This document shows, in pieces, positions 8,857 through 18,488 of a stretch of DNA of 64,000 nucleotides. Under the pieces are notes generated by a model. The model searched no databases, was not told the DNA's origin, and saw only the letters and a list, made by a program, of their open reading frames with translations. The DNA is from Ruminococcus sp. (GTDB taxonomy: Bacteria; Bacillota; Clostridia; Oscillospirales; Ruminococcaceae): contig JAFVFL010000009.1 in NCBI GenBank assembly GCA_017475555.1, positions 31,373 through 95,372 on the forward strand. The letters run 5' to 3'. Every line of letters begins with the position of its first letter. The stretch's first letter is position 1. The position numbers and the translations under genes were made by a program.

Positions 8857-8885
8857 TTTACATTCAGTGTGAAATGTTATATAAT
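8857..8885 (+). promoter_or_regulatory. Promoter of the AraC regulator gene
   Basis: TTTACA (8857-8862) and TATAAT (8880-8885) are 17 bp apart. The predicted start near 8892 leaves a leader of only about 19 nt before ATG 8911. Confidence 0.75.
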
Positions 8886-8910
8886 AATAGTTGGCAAAGG
8901 GGGGATCAGC

Positions 8911-9771
8911 ATGATAAAGCACCTGAACGGCGACTACGAAACTGTCGAATACGAAAGCACAAGGTCGGTAATGCTGTACGACAACACCGATAATGAGGCT
9001 TATCCGGTACACTGGCACAACGCCGCAGAGCTGCTTATGCCGCTGACTAATCACTATATAGTGACTGTCGGCGGTGTTGAATACGATATACAGGAGAACT
9101 GCGTGCTGTATATCCCGGCTGGTGAGCTGCACAGCATGGCGGCTGTCCCAGGACGAAGGCTCATTTTTCAGTGCGATAATTCCGTCCTGAGCGATAACCC
9201 TGTGCTCGGCCCGGTCATGAGGGCACTCTCCTCACCTATGCTGATAGAGCCGGGACTGGACAAGGAGCTGCACCTGCTCGCAAAAAAGACGATGCTCGAT
9301 ATCTTTTCACTCTACTCCGGTCGGCAGGACGTTTCCGACGCAAGGATATATTCTCTCCTCATAGAGCTTTTTGCGGCGATAAGGGAGTACCAGATAGAAA
9401 AAAGCCGTATCGACCTCGACTGCGATGACGATACCATAAGCGAGTACAGCGAAAAATTCAACATCGTTTTCAAGTACATCGACAATAACTATATGTACGA
9501 TATCACGCTCGACCAGCTTGCAGATGCAGCCGGATACAGCAAGTACCACTTTTCACGTATCTTCCGGCAGTACAATTCCATGTCGTATATACAGTACATA
9601 AATGCACGGCGTACCAAGGCGGCGGAGCACCTGCTGCTCGACCCGGATATCCCCATAACTGAAGTCGCCATGCGCTCTGGCTTCAAGAGCCTGACGACGT
9701 TCAACAGGATATTCAAGGAGATAAAGCACTGTACGCCGTCGGATTACAAGAAATTATACTCTATCCACTGA
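8911..9771 (+). CDS. AraC-family transcriptional regulator
   Basis: The 286-residue protein has an N-terminal cupin-type sensor domain (YPVHWHNAAELL near residue 30, then YDIQENCVLYIPAGELHSM) and a C-terminal AraC DNA-binding domain with two helix-turn-helix motifs (LDQLADAAGYSKYHFSRIF and ITEVAMRSGFKSLTTFNRIF). ATG 8911 was chosen because a run of six G lies 5-10 nt upstream; longer in-frame starts overlap the promoter. It follows the xylanase/esterase gene, so regulation of sugar or fibre use is plausible, but the ligand and targets are not shown. The next gene starts 12 nt downstream and is probably co-transcribed. Confidence 0.9.
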   Translation: MIKHLNGDYETVEYESTRSVMLYDNTDNEAYPVHWHNAAELLMPLTNHYIVTVGGVEYDIQENCVLYIPAGELHSMAAVPGRRLIFQCDNSVLSDNPVLGPVMRALSSPMLIEPGLDKELHLLAKKTMLDIFSLYSGRQDVSDARIYSLLIELFAAIREYQIEKSRIDLDCDDDTISEYSEKFNIVFKYIDNNYMYDITLDQLADAAGYSKYHFSRIFRQYNSMSYIQYINARRTKAAEHLLLDPDIPITEVAMRSGFKSLTTFNRIFKEIKHCTPSDYKKLYSIH

Positions 9772-9783
9772 AAGGAGATAATC

Positions 9784-10236
9784 ATGAAGCTTGCAGAAGC
9801 ACTACAGGAGAGGGCTGACCTCAACCGCAGGATAGACCAGCTAAGCGTCCGGCTCAGGTCGAATGCGATAGTACAGGAGGGTGAAAGTCCGGCTGAGGAT
9901 CCGGCTGGGCTGATGGAGGAGCTTGACGGCTGTATCGAAAGGCTCTCAGAGCTGATGAAGCGGATAAACAGGACTAATTGTCTGACTGAAAGCGGCGGTA
10001 AAACGCTTACGGACATGATAGCGGAGAGGGACTGCTTAAAGCTTAAAATAGCGTCGTACCGGCTGTTTGCGGACGAGGCGTCACAGACAGGTCAGCGTGC
10101 GAGAATGACGGAGATAAAGCTTCTGAGCACTGCGGACGTACCCGGTCTGAGGAAGATGATAGATTCGATGTCCCGTGACCTGAGAGAGCTTGACAACACG
10201 ATACAGGGTCTTAACTGGACTGTCGAGCTGATGTAA
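9784..10236 (+). CDS. DIP1984 family protein (septicolysin-like)
   Basis: The 150-residue soluble, almost wholly helical protein (MKLAEALQERADLNRRIDQLSVRLRSNA...) matches the DIP1984 / septicolysin-like family, whose function is not established. Conserved-looking blocks are the N-terminal LAEALQERADLNRRI, LMKRINRTN, the central TLTDMIAERDCLKLKI and the C-terminal LDNTIQGLNWTVEL. No signal peptide or membrane segment is present. A strong GAAAGGAGA site lies just upstream. It is probably an operon partner of the AraC gene. It is followed by the unusual structured region at 10237-10440. Confidence 0.85.
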   Translation: MKLAEALQERADLNRRIDQLSVRLRSNAIVQEGESPAEDPAGLMEELDGCIERLSELMKRINRTNCLTESGGKTLTDMIAERDCLKLKIASYRLFADEASQTGQRARMTEIKLLSTADVPGLRKMIDSMSRDLRELDNTIQGLNWTVELM

Positions 10237-10440
10237 TTTTTTTGGTTATCCCGGCGGGGGCGAATGTGCTTTTGCATTTTTCAAGTAAAAAATGCACTCT
10301 GACAGCTGCTAAGGGCGGCAGCATTCTTCTTTAATGTAATGCCCCGACAGCTCACAAACGCATTCCTCACTACTTATTATTAATACCATACATTGACCAG
10401 CCGGGAGGGCGGGAACGGGGCTTTAATAATTAAAATATAA
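10237..10440 (+). ncRNA. Candidate structured RNA downstream of the DIP1984 gene
   Basis: This stretch has no credible coding frame but strong nested complementarity. CCCGGC (10250-10255) pairs with GCCGGG (10400-10405). Inside it GGGGC (10257-10261) pairs with GCCCC (10341-10345), and GAATG (10262-10266) with CATTC (10322-10326). These enclose two hairpins: TGCATTTTT...AAAAAATGCA and GCTGC...GCAGC. The result is a closed multi-branch fold, followed at 10471-10516 by a terminator. It could be a 3' untranslated element or an independent RNA; no convincing promoter was found. I cannot assign a known family. Confidence 0.45.
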
Positions 10441-10470
10441 AAATATATATCTGCACAGCAGCAATTTTCT

Positions 10471-10517
10471 GCACGCTTTAAACGCCTGTATACAGGCATT
10501 TACGGCGTGCCTTTTTT
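10471..10517 (+). terminator. Branched terminator upstream of the Cthe_2159-type gene
   Basis: GCACGC (10471-10476) pairs with GCGTGC (10505-10510) and encloses an inner perfect stem GCCTGTATACAGGC (10484-10497). The outer stem is followed by CTTTTTT. It ends transcription arriving from the AraC/DIP1984 unit or from the structured RNA region. Confidence 0.8.
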
Positions 10518-10553
10518 ATGCGGTGAAAAAATTTTCCGGAAAAATTTCAAATA

Positions 10554-10581
10554 TTAAGAAACCTTTAAGATTATTTTAAGA
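10554..10581 (+). promoter_or_regulatory. Three phased TTAAGA repeats: candidate response-regulator operator
   Basis: TTAAGA occurs at 10554-10559, 10565-10570 and 10576-10581, an exact 11-bp period with 5-nt spacers, so all three lie on one helix face. The last copy ends 9 bp before the TATAAT at 10591-10596 and takes the place of a recognisable -35. Tandem hexamers with 11-bp spacing upstream of a -35-less promoter are the hallmark of OmpR/PhoB-family activators such as PhoP. No regulator gene of that family is in the window. Confidence 0.6.
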
Positions 10582-10590
10582 TAACCGCTA

Positions 10591-10596
10591 TATAAT
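10591..10596 (+). promoter_or_regulatory. -10 box of the Cthe_2159-type gene
   Basis: TATAAT at 10591-10596 has no good -35 hexamer 17 bp upstream, where the sequence is AGATTA. Together with the phased repeats this suggests an activator-dependent promoter. Start predicted near 10603. Confidence 0.55.
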
Positions 10597-10657
10597 CTGA
10601 ATCATAGAAACGAACATTGAACGACTACAAAAAATTAAAATAAGGAGTCTGATACAC

Positions 10658-13600
10658 ATGAAAAAGTTCAATTCAAAGAGATTCATTGCAGGGATTTCTT
10701 CTCTCTGCATAGCTGCCTCAGCACTTCCCTTTACTGCTGCTGCGGTAACTCTCACAGCTTCAGCTGCACAGGCTGGCTACGGCAATGGTGACGCCAACGA
10801 GGACACCAAGGTGAACATGGCTGATGCAGTAGCTATCCTCCAGAACCTCGCAAACTCTGAGAAGTACCCTCTCTCAGCCACAGGTTCGGAGAATGCGGAC
10901 TGTGACGGTTCAGCTGGTCTTACAGGTTCTGACGCTATCTTCGTTCAGAGATGCGATGCCGGCGAGATAACCCTCCCTCTCCCCGGCGGCGAGACTGATC
11001 CTGATCCGGTAACTGATATCGTTTATATCCACCTCAATGATACAGGCATCAGCGTTGAGGGCGACAATAACGGCTACACATCAGTTTCCGGCACTACAGT
11101 AACTATAAACCACTCCGGCAGCTACTATGTTGACGGAACTCTCAGCGACGGACAGATAAACGTAAATGTTCCTGATGAGGTCGCTGACCCTGAGACAGTC
11201 AAGATATTCCTCAACGGTGTCAACATCACAGGTGCTACAGATTCTGCTATACTTATCACCAATGCAGAGAACACCTCTATCAACCTCGTTGACGGAACAA
11301 CCAATACGATCTCTGACGGCGAGACCGCTTATGCAAGCGGTGCAGCTGTTATCGAGGCTAAGGACGATCTTACCATTAAGGGCGGCGACGCCGGCACAGG
11401 CATACTCAACCTCACAGCTAACGTTCAGGACGGAATCGTGTGTAACAACGACCTCAAGGTAACAGGCGGTGTTGTAAACGTTACCACACTTAATTCGACC
11501 TCCGGCAGCAAGACAAACGGTCTCAACGGAAAGACCTCCCTCACTGTCAAGGGCGGCGAGGTAAACGTTGACGCTACAAGCGACGGTATCAAGTCCGGCT
11601 CCGGCAATGTTGACATCAGCGGCGGTACGATCACCGTAAAGGCTGGTGCAGACGCAGTTCAGGCTGAGACAACTATCGACATAAGCGGCGGTACTCTTAT
11701 CGCAGGCGGTGACAGAGGTCTTACAGCCGTTACAGCAGTAAACATCACCGGAGGTACTGTTGTAGCTACAGCTACTGACAATCAGGCAGCAGGCGTTACA
11801 GCTGCAAATCAGGCTGCTATTCTCCTCAACTGCATTGACGACGCTTCAAATACAGACCTCTGCTGGAAGAAGGCTAACTCGATAGCTGCCGGCAGCGTAT
11901 CTGAGACATTCACCAAGAAGTACAAGTACGTTCTCATCTCTGACGCTTCAATAACAGCTGGTCAGACATACACCCTCACAAATACATCTACAGGTGCTGT
12001 AGTTACACATACAAACGATACAGCTGAGAGCTTCACAGTCACAAATTCTGTAACAACATTCGATACAGTAAATCCTGCCGGCAAGGACGGCGGTGCTGTA
12101 GTAGTTGATCCGGTAGAAGGCACTGGAATAACCCTCTCAGGTGCAACTATCACAAGCGACTACTCCACAGACCTCGTAACAGTTGCTAACGGCGTTGCTA
12201 CTATCACACAGCCCGGCGTATATGACATCACCGGTACAGGCAGCGAGGTACAGATAGTCGTTGACGTTGACAAGACTGCATACCCCGATGCTGAGGTCGA
12301 GCTTGACCTCAACAACGTGAACCTCACAAATACCTCGACATCTCCGATATACGTTAATTCCTGCGGCGGCGAGTGCATAATCGTTGCAAAGAACGGCACT
12401 GAGAACACTATCTCAGACGGAACTAACTACACAAATGCTGACGCAGACCAGGGTGCTATCTACTCAAAGGACGACCTCAAGTTCAAGGGCAAGGGCAAGC
12501 TCACTGTAAACGGCAACGCTAACGACGCTATCGTAGGCAAGGACGATGTAAAGATCTTCAACGGCACACTCGTAGTAAACGCTGTTGATGACGGTATCAG
12601 AGGCAAGGACAGCGTAAAGATCGGCGACGATTCCAAGGCTGACGGCTCTGAGATAGATTACTCCAACCTCAAGGTAACTGTAAACACACAGATCAGCTCC
12701 ACAGGCGGCGGAGACGGTATCAAGTCCACAAATGATACTGATGAGGGCAAGGGCTATGTTGAGATAAACGGCGGTACTGTAGAGGTAAAGGCTTACGCTG
12801 ACGGCATTCAGGCTCAGCAGGAGTTCAGACTCAACGGCGGTGATGTGAATATCTACACATACCAGGGCAGCAGCTATACTTCGAGCGGTTCTTCAACGAC
12901 TCAGCCGACTGACCCCGGACAGCAGTGGGCTCCCGGCGGCGGCGGCGGCGGCTTCAACCCCGGCGGCGGCGGAATGGAGGACGGAAACTCCAACAAGACC
13001 GATATCTCCGCAAAGGGCATAAAGGCTGTTGGTATCTATGATTCCACAGGCACAACATATCAGAGCATGGGCAACCTCATCATCAGCGGCGGTACTCTCG
13101 TGGTTGATTCATCTGACGACGCACTTCACTGCGGCGGCGACATGACAGTTACCGGCGGTGTTATGACCCTCTCAAGTGCAGACGACGGAATGCACTCTGA
13201 CCACTCCCTTACGATCGGAACTCAGGGCTCTGGAAAGCTTGATGATGTTCAGATATATATCCCTAAGTGCTATGAGGGCGTAGAGGGAGTAACTATCAAT
13301 CAGAACAGCGGTACAGTATATATCGTATCCGGCGATGACGGCTACAATGCAGCAGGCGGTGCAGATGGCTCAGGCAGCGGCAATGGCAGTCAGTTCGGCG
13401 GTGGAATGATGAGCACCTCCTCAGGTACACTGTATCTCAATGGCGGATTCGTTGTTGTAAATTCTGCAAACGGTGATCACGATGCATTCGATTCCAACGG
13501 AAACTTCAACATGAGCGGCGGATACTATCTTGCTAACGGTCAGGAGCCGATGGATTATGACGGAAGCTTCAACAGGACTGGCGGCAGCTACGCTACTATG

Positions 13601-13858
13601 ACCTCCGGCAACACTAACCTCAGCACAAGATACACCTTCAAGGATTCCTCCGGAAACGTTATAGTATCCTTCATCTCTGCAAGCGGCAGCCCGAGCTCTA
13701 CTCTTGACAGCGGCGTAAGCTTTACAACAGGCGGAACAGTTTCAGGCGGAACAGCTATCATCACACAGTCCCCGTATGAGACATACATCGGCGGAACTAT
13801 CTCAGGTGATTCAGCAGTTTCAGGAAGCGGCTCAGGCGGATTTAATCCCTGGGGCTGA
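10658..13858 (+). CDS. Secreted dockerin protein with Cthe_2159-type carbohydrate-binding domains
   Basis: The 1066-residue secreted protein has a signal peptide (about 1-38), an N-terminal dockerin (about 42-110; DANEDTKVNMADAVAILQNLAN and a second repeat), then two beta-helix-like regions of the Cthe_2159 carbohydrate-binding type. These share repeats such as GGTLIAG, ISGGTLVV, SSDDALHCGGDMTVTGGVM and SADDGMHSDHSL. A Gly-rich insert (GGGGGGFNPGGGG) lies near the middle and an SGSGSGGFNPWG tail ends the protein. The founding member is reported to bind polygalacturonate-type polymers; binding here is inferred. Dockerin at the N-terminus is less common than at the C-terminus. An AAGGAG site precedes ATG 10658. 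Confidence 0.85.
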   Translation: MKKFNSKRFIAGISSLCIAASALPFTAAAVTLTASAAQAGYGNGDANEDTKVNMADAVAILQNLANSEKYPLSATGSENADCDGSAGLTGSDAIFVQRCDAGEITLPLPGGETDPDPVTDIVYIHLNDTGISVEGDNNGYTSVSGTTVTINHSGSYYVDGTLSDGQINVNVPDEVADPETVKIFLNGVNITGATDSAILITNAENTSINLVDGTTNTISDGETAYASGAAVIEAKDDLTIKGGDAGTGILNLTANVQDGIVCNNDLKVTGGVVNVTTLNSTSGSKTNGLNGKTSLTVKGGEVNVDATSDGIKSGSGNVDISGGTITVKAGADAVQAETTIDISGGTLIAGGDRGLTAVTAVNITGGTVVATATDNQAAGVTAANQAAILLNCIDDASNTDLCWKKANSIAAGSVSETFTKKYKYVLISDASITAGQTYTLTNTSTGAVVTHTNDTAESFTVTNSVTTFDTVNPAGKDGGAVVVDPVEGTGITLSGATITSDYSTDLVTVANGVATITQPGVYDITGTGSEVQIVVDVDKTAYPDAEVELDLNNVNLTNTSTSPIYVNSCGGECIIVAKNGTENTISDGTNYTNADADQGAIYSKDDLKFKGKGKLTVNGNANDAIVGKDDVKIFNGTLVVNAVDDGIRGKDSVKIGDDSKADGSEIDYSNLKVTVNTQISSTGGGDGIKSTNDTDEGKGYVEINGGTVEVKAYADGIQAQQEFRLNGGDVNIYTYQGSSYTSSGSSTTQPTDPGQQWAPGGGGGGFNPGGGGMEDGNSNKTDISAKGIKAVGIYDSTGTTYQSMGNLIISGGTLVVDSSDDALHCGGDMTVTGGVMTLSSADDGMHSDHSLTIGTQGSGKLDDVQIYIPKCYEGVEGVTINQNSGTVYIVSGDDGYNAAGGADGSGSGNGSQFGGGMMSTSSGTLYLNGGFVVVNSANGDHDAFDSNGNFNMSGGYYLANGQEPMDYDGSFNRTGGSYATMTSGNTNLSTRYTFKDSSGNVIVSFISASGSPSSTLDSGVSFTTGGTVSGGTAIITQSPYETYIGGTISGDSAVSGSGSGGFNPWG

Positions 13859-13914
13859 TAACACGGCAGATCAGACCTGACATAAAAACGAGAACGAAAC
13901 TCGCATAAAATTTT

Positions 13915-13944
13915 GCCCCGGAGTGATCCTTGATCGCTCCGGGG
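13915..13944. terminator. Bidirectional terminator between the Cthe_2159-type gene and trpA
   Basis: GCCCCGGAGTGATC (13915-13928) pairs with GATCGCTCCGGGGC (13931-13944), one mismatch. T-rich tracts flank it on both strands, weak on the forward side and TTTT on the reverse side. It separates convergent units. Confidence 0.7.
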
Positions 13945-14028
13945 CATTGTGTTTATATTTTGTCAGTGAAACAGATCACAGAACGCAATTTTTCATGAAA
14001 AGGTGTATGCCGGTCTGTCCGGGTACGT

Positions 14029-14805
14029 TCATACTCCCCTCACAGCGTCCTTCATCGCCTTTACATACTCATAAACGTGCGGGGCTGCTTCTGTACCGTA
14101 CTGCTCAATGATCCGGATTATCGCAGAGCCTACTATCGCTCCGTCAGACTGTGCCGCCATAGCCGCTGCCTGCTCCGGCTTTGAGATACCAAAGCCCACT
14201 GCACACGGAACCGATGTATTCTCACGCACTACCTTTACGATATCGCCGATATTCGTGGTTATCTCGCTCCTTACTCCGGTAACACCGAGGCTCGATACTA
14301 TGTAGATAAAGCCGTCTGCGTCCCTCGATATCATCGCAATCCGGTCTGCTGAGGTGGGTGCGACAAGGGATATCATATCTATGCCGTACTGCCTTGCAAC
14401 AGCGGAAAACTCGTCCTTTTCCTCATATGGTACGTCCGGGAGTATCACTCCGTCAACGCCCGTCTCACAGCACCTTGCCATGAAACGTTCCGGGTCGTAG
14501 GAATACACAACATTTGCATAGGTCATGAACACGAGCGGTATCTTTACATCACGCCGCAGCTCTGCCACAAAGCTGAATATCTTGTCCGTGGTAACTCCGC
14601 CCGCAAGTGCCCTGATGTTCGCACCCTGTATCACAGGTCCCTCAGCTGTGGGGTCTGAAAACGGTATCCCAAGCTCTATAAGGTCTGCACCTGCCTCAGC
14701 TGCCGCTCTTACGACCCTGCCCGTAGTCTCAAGGTCAGGATCGCCGCAGGTAATAAAGGGTATGAATGCCTTGCCGTTTTCAAAGGCTGCTCTGATATTA
14801 CTCAT
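14029..14805 (-). CDS. trpA: Tryptophan synthase alpha chain
   Basis: TrpA cleaves indole-3-glycerol phosphate to indole and glyceraldehyde 3-phosphate and passes indole through a tunnel to TrpB. The 258-residue TIM barrel has FITCGDPD, the catalytic Glu in [19 protein letters not shown], a second acidic residue in [11 protein letters not shown], and GFGISKPEQ for phosphate binding. ATG 14805 is preceded by GGGGAGG; longer frames extend into trpB without a site. It overlaps the trpB end by 8 nt and is the last gene of the trp operon. Confidence 0.96.
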   Translation of the reverse strand: MSNIRAAFENGKAFIPFITCGDPDLETTGRVVRAAAEAGADLIELGIPFSDPTAEGPVIQGANIRALAGGVTTDKIFSFVAELRRDVKIPLVFMTYANVVYSYDPERFMARCCETGVDGVILPDVPYEEKDEFSAVARQYGIDMISLVAPTSADRIAMISRDADGFIYIVSSLGVTGVRSEITTNIGDIVKVVRENTSVPCAVGFGISKPEQAAAMAAQSDGAIVGSAIIRIIEQYGTEAAPHVYEYVKAMKDAVRGV

Positions 14806-15988
14806 AGATATCCTCCCCTCTGTAGCGTGCGATCGCTGCACAATCCTTGTCTCCCCTGCCGGAAATGGTTATAATGATTATCTTATCCTTATCAAGTGTC
14901 GGTGCAAGCTTCATTGCGTATGCAACAGCGTGTGCAGACTCTATAGCCGGGATTATCCCCTCAGTCCTTGAAAGGTACTCGAAGGCATTTACAGCCGCCT
15001 CGTCAGTCACCGGAACGTACTCTGCACGTCCGATATCGTGGAGATGTGCGTGCTCAGGGCCTATGCCCGGATAGTCAAGACCCGCAGAGATAGAATATAC
15101 CGGGGCTATCTGCCCGTACTCGTCCTGACAGAAATACGACTTCATGCCGTGGAAAATACCGAGCCTGCCGGTATTCACAGTTGCAGCTGTCTCAAATGTA
15201 TCTATGCCCCTTCCGGCAGCCTCACAGCCGATCAGCTTTACGCTCTCGTCCGGGATAAAGTGATAGAAGCTTCCTATCGCATTCGAGCCGCCGCCCACAC
15301 AGGCAATGACAGCGTCCGGGAGCCTGCCCTCCGCTTCAAGTATCTGTGCTCTTGCCTCACGGGATATCACAGCCTGAAAGTCACGTACTATAGTCGGGAA
15401 CGGGTGCGGCCCCATTACTGAGCCGAGGCAGTAGTGAGTATCGTCTATCCTGCTCGTCCACTCACGCATTGCCTCTGATACAGCGTCCTTCAGGGTCGCA
15501 GTACCTGTCCTTACCGGTATCACCTCTGAGCCTAAGAGCTTCATTCTGTAGACATTGAGTGCCTGCCGCTTAGTGTCCTCCTCGCCCATGAACACAACGC
15601 ACTCCATATCGAGCAGAGCTGCAGCAGTTGCCGTCGCAACACCGTGCTGACCTGCACCTGTCTCTGCGATGAGCCGTGTCTTGCCCATTTTTTTCGCAAG
15701 CAGAGCCTGACCGAGAACGTTGTTTATCTTGTGTGAGCCGGTATGGTTAAGATCCTCACGCTTCAGGTATATCTTAGCACCGCCAAGCTCCCTCGTCAGC
15801 TTTTCAGCGTAGTAGAGCAGCGACGGTCTGCCGGCGTAGCTGTTGAAAAGCTCCGTCAGCTCCCTGTTGAAATCAGGGTCGTTTTTATAGTGGTCATAAG
15901 CCCTTTCAAGCTCTATAACGGCATTCATCAGCGTTTCAGGTATATACTGACCGCCGTGTATACCGAATCTGCCTTTACTTTCTGGCAT
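14798..15988 (-). CDS. trpB: Tryptophan synthase beta chain
   Basis: TrpB is the PLP subunit that joins indole and serine to make tryptophan. The 396-residue product has [14 protein letters not shown] at the N-terminus, the PLP lysine in [26 protein letters not shown], the glycine-rich phosphate loop [10 protein letters not shown] and the C-terminal [11 protein letters not shown] 15988 follows AAAGGAAG at good spacing; the upstream extension is not conserved-looking. It lies between trpF and trpA, the usual order in Firmicutes. Confidence 0.97.
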   Translation of the reverse strand: MPESKGRFGIHGGQYIPETLMNAVIELERAYDHYKNDPDFNRELTELFNSYAGRPSLLYYAEKLTRELGGAKIYLKREDLNHTGSHKINNVLGQALLAKKMGKTRLIAETGAGQHGVATATAAALLDMECVVFMGEEDTKRQALNVYRMKLLGSEVIPVRTGTATLKDAVSEAMREWTSRIDDTHYCLGSVMGPHPFPTIVRDFQAVISREARAQILEAEGRLPDAVIACVGGGSNAIGSFYHFIPDESVKLIGCEAAGRGIDTFETAATVNTGRLGIFHGMKSYFCQDEYGQIAPVYSISAGLDYPGIGPEHAHLHDIGRAEYVPVTDEAAVNAFEYLSRTEGIIPAIESAHAVAYAMKLAPTLDKDKIIIITISGRGDKDCAAIARYRGEDIYE

Positions 15989-16054
15989 GGCTATACTTCC
16001 TTTCTTATCGCAGCACCTCACAAAGACCGCCCTGCGGCCTTGTACGCTGCTGCA

Positions 16055-16663
16055 TTATCTCACAGAATCCACAAAGCTTTTCATTTTATGCCTGTCCTTG
16101 TATCCGTCCGTCTCCACCCCTGAGCTGGTGTCCACAGCATACGGGTGCAGACGCTCTACAGCGTCACGGACGTTCTCCGGAGAAAGTCCTCCTGCGAGGA
16201 AATACGGACGATCGATGTCATTAATAAGGCTGTGGTCGAACGTCCTGCCTGAGCCCTTTCCGGAGTCAAGCAGTACAATATCCGCATCTGACTGTGCTGC
16301 ACGACGTATATCATCATCAGACCTTATCTGAAACGCCTGTATTACCGGTACCCCGATATGCTCCCTGAGCCTTGTGATATAGCTGCTGTCCTCGCTGCCG
16401 TGAAGCTGTACTATATCGACCGCACCGCTGCGGACTATCTCTGCTATTTTTTCTTGCGTCTCGTCAACGAAAACCCCCACAGCTGCTATCCTGTAGTCGA
16501 GGCGGCTTTTCAGCTGCAAAGCCCTTTCCGGGGTGACGTATCTGCGGCTTGACGGAGCAAACACGAACCCGATGAACTCCGGCATGATCTCATTCGCCCA
16601 GTCGATGTCACATTCCCGGCTAAGTCCGCATATCTTTATCCTTGTCATTTCACAGCTGTTCAT
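16055..16663 (-). CDS. trpF: Phosphoribosylanthranilate isomerase
   Basis: TrpF performs the Amadori rearrangement of phosphoribosylanthranilate. The 202-residue barrel has the catalytic Cys in IKICGLSRECDI, the FVFAPSSRRYV loop, VQLHGSE, the catalytic Asp in VLLDSGKGSGRTFDH and LAGGLSPENV for phosphate binding. ATG 16663 is 1 nt after the trpC stop and has GAGGGG upstream. A second ATG at 16648 (MTRIKICG) is closer to the usual N-terminus but lacks a ribosome binding site. Confidence 0.95.
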   Translation of the reverse strand: MNSCEMTRIKICGLSRECDIDWANEIMPEFIGFVFAPSSRRYVTPERALQLKSRLDYRIAAVGVFVDETQEKIAEIVRSGAVDIVQLHGSEDSSYITRLREHIGVPVIQAFQIRSDDDIRRAAQSDADIVLLDSGKGSGRTFDHSLINDIDRPYFLAGGLSPENVRDAVERLHPYAVDTSSGVETDGYKDRHKMKSFVDSVR

Positions 16664-16664
16664 A

Positions 16665-17444
16665 TTATCGTCCCCTCAGCTCCGCAAGCCTTGCAGTCTT
16701 GTCCTCTGCACGCATGAGTGCCTCACCGATGAGTACCGCATCTGCACCGGATTCCTCTATCAGCCGGATATCCTCCCTGCTGCGTACTCCGCTCTCCGAA
16801 ACAAAAAGCACACCCTGCGGCACAAGCTCACGCATACGGCGGCTGTTTCCGGTATCAACTGAAAAATCCTTTAAATTGCGGTTGTTCACGCCTATTATCC
16901 TCGCTCCGCAGCTGACAGCAGTCTCGATCTCACGCTCATCGTGTGACTCGACAAGTGCCGATATCCCAAGCTCATCACATACCCCAAGATACTGATATAT
17001 CTCGTCCGCCGAAAGTATCGAGCATATCAGCAGTACAGCCTTCGCACCAAGAAGCTTCGCCTCGTATATCATGTAGTCATTCACAGTAAAATCCTTCCTG
17101 ATACACGGTATGCTGACCGAAGCCGCTATCTGCCGGAGATATTCGTCGCTGCCGAGGAACCATTTCGGCTCTGTGAGGACGGATATGCAGTCCGCACCGG
17201 CTTTTTCGTAGTCCCTTGCTATGTCAAGATACGGGAAATCCTCCGCAATAATGCCCTTTGACGGAGACGCCTTCTTACACTCGCAGATGAACGACAGACC
17301 CTCGCCTGAGAGTGCCCTTTCAAACTCAAAGCTGCCTGCCGGGAGGGAAAGTGCCTTAGCCTTTACCTCCTCATACGGTGCAGCCTCCATAGCTCTTTCA
17401 GTGCGTACCCTTGCATATGCCGCAAGCTCGTCAAGTATATTCAT
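16665..17444 (-). CDS. trpC: Indole-3-glycerol phosphate synthase
   Basis: TrpC closes the indole ring from CdRP. The 259-residue product carries FICECKKASPSKGII (catalytic Lys), ISVLTEPKWFLGSDEYL, IRKDFTVNDYMIYEAKLLGAKAVLLI, ALVESHDEREIE, IIGVNNRNLKDF and SESGVRSREDI, all typical. It sits between trpD (8 nt upstream) and trpF (1 nt downstream), so the genes are likely translationally coupled. Confidence 0.97.
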   Translation of the reverse strand: MNILDELAAYARVRTERAMEAAPYEEVKAKALSLPAGSFEFERALSGEGLSFICECKKASPSKGIIAEDFPYLDIARDYEKAGADCISVLTEPKWFLGSDEYLRQIAASVSIPCIRKDFTVNDYMIYEAKLLGAKAVLLICSILSADEIYQYLGVCDELGISALVESHDEREIETAVSCGARIIGVNNRNLKDFSVDTGNSRRMRELVPQGVLFVSESGVRSREDIRLIEESGADAVLIGEALMRAEDKTARLAELRGR

Positions 17445-17452
17445 ACCTCACC

Positions 17453-18469
17453 TCAGCTGTTGGACACGGCAATTACCTTCTCCAGAACCTCGTATGCCTT
17501 TCCGGAGTCGATAAGCTCTGCCGCAAGCTTTATTCCGCCCTCAAGTGAATCTGCCCTGCCGCCGATATATATAGCTGCACCAGCATTGAGAAGCACAGCG
17601 TTGCGGCGGTGTCCCTGCTCACCCCTGAGTATGGAGCGTGTTATCTCTGCATTCTCAGCCGGAGTTCCGCCGATAAGGTCGTCCTTAGTACATCTCTCAA
17701 AGCCGAACTGCTCCGGGGTTATGGTATAATTCTTCATCCAGCCGTCCTTGTATTCGCAAACTGCTGTAGGAGCGGAAAGCGATATCTCGTCGAGCTTATC
17801 TGTACCGTAAACGACCATGCCTCTCTTTGAGCCGAGCTTCATGAGAACCTCCGCTACCGGCTCAAGGAGCACACCATCATACACTCCAAGCAGATGTCTG
17901 TCCGGATATGCCGGGTTTGTCAGAGGCCCTAAGATATTGAACACAGTCCTTATGCCGAGCTCCTTTCTTATCGGGCCGACGTATTTCATAGCCGGGTGGT
18001 ACTTCTGAGCAAAGAAGAAGCAGAATCCAGCCTCATCAAGCAGCTGACGGCACTTCTCAGGCTCTAAGCTTATGTTCATACCGAGTGCTTCAAGACAGTC
18101 AGCAGTTCCGCTCAGCGAGGAAGCTGCTCTGTTGCCGTGCTTTGAGACAAGCACTCCGGACGCTGCGATGACCATTGCAGAGGTAGTAGAGATATTGAAG
18201 CTGTGAGCACCGTCACCGCCTGTTCCGACGATCTCCAGCAGATCAAGGTCGTTCTCAAAGCGTGTTGCAGCGTCTCTCATAGCAGCCGCACACCCTGTTA
18301 TCTCGTCTATCGTCTCAGCCTTTGCACTCTTTGTCGAAAGAGCCGCAAGAAATGCAGCATTCTGCGTTGCTGTCGTATTTCCGGTCATTATCTCCGTCAC
18401 TACCTGATATGCCTCGTCATATGTCAGATCCTGCTTGTCAACTATCTTGATTATCGCTTCCTTTATCAT
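17453..18469 (-). CDS. trpD: Anthranilate phosphoribosyltransferase
   Basis: TrpD transfers phosphoribosyl from PRPP to anthranilate. The 338-residue product shows the family signature [77 protein letters not shown] and [11 protein letters not shown] chose ATG 18469, because AGGAGG lies 8 nt upstream; an ATG two codons earlier is too close to it. The gene follows trpG by about 19 nt. Confidence 0.96.
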   Translation of the reverse strand: MIKEAIIKIVDKQDLTYDEAYQVVTEIMTGNTTATQNAAFLAALSTKSAKAETIDEITGCAAAMRDAATRFENDLDLLEIVGTGGDGAHSFNISTTSAMVIAASGVLVSKHGNRAASSLSGTADCLEALGMNISLEPEKCRQLLDEAGFCFFFAQKYHPAMKYVGPIRKELGIRTVFNILGPLTNPAYPDRHLLGVYDGVLLEPVAEVLMKLGSKRGMVVYGTDKLDEISLSAPTAVCEYKDGWMKNYTITPEQFGFERCTKDDLIGGTPAENAEITRSILRGEQGHRRNAVLLNAGAAIYIGGRADSLEGGIKLAAELIDSGKAYEVLEKVIAVSNS

Positions 18470-18488
18470 CTTCATTACCTCCTGATGA

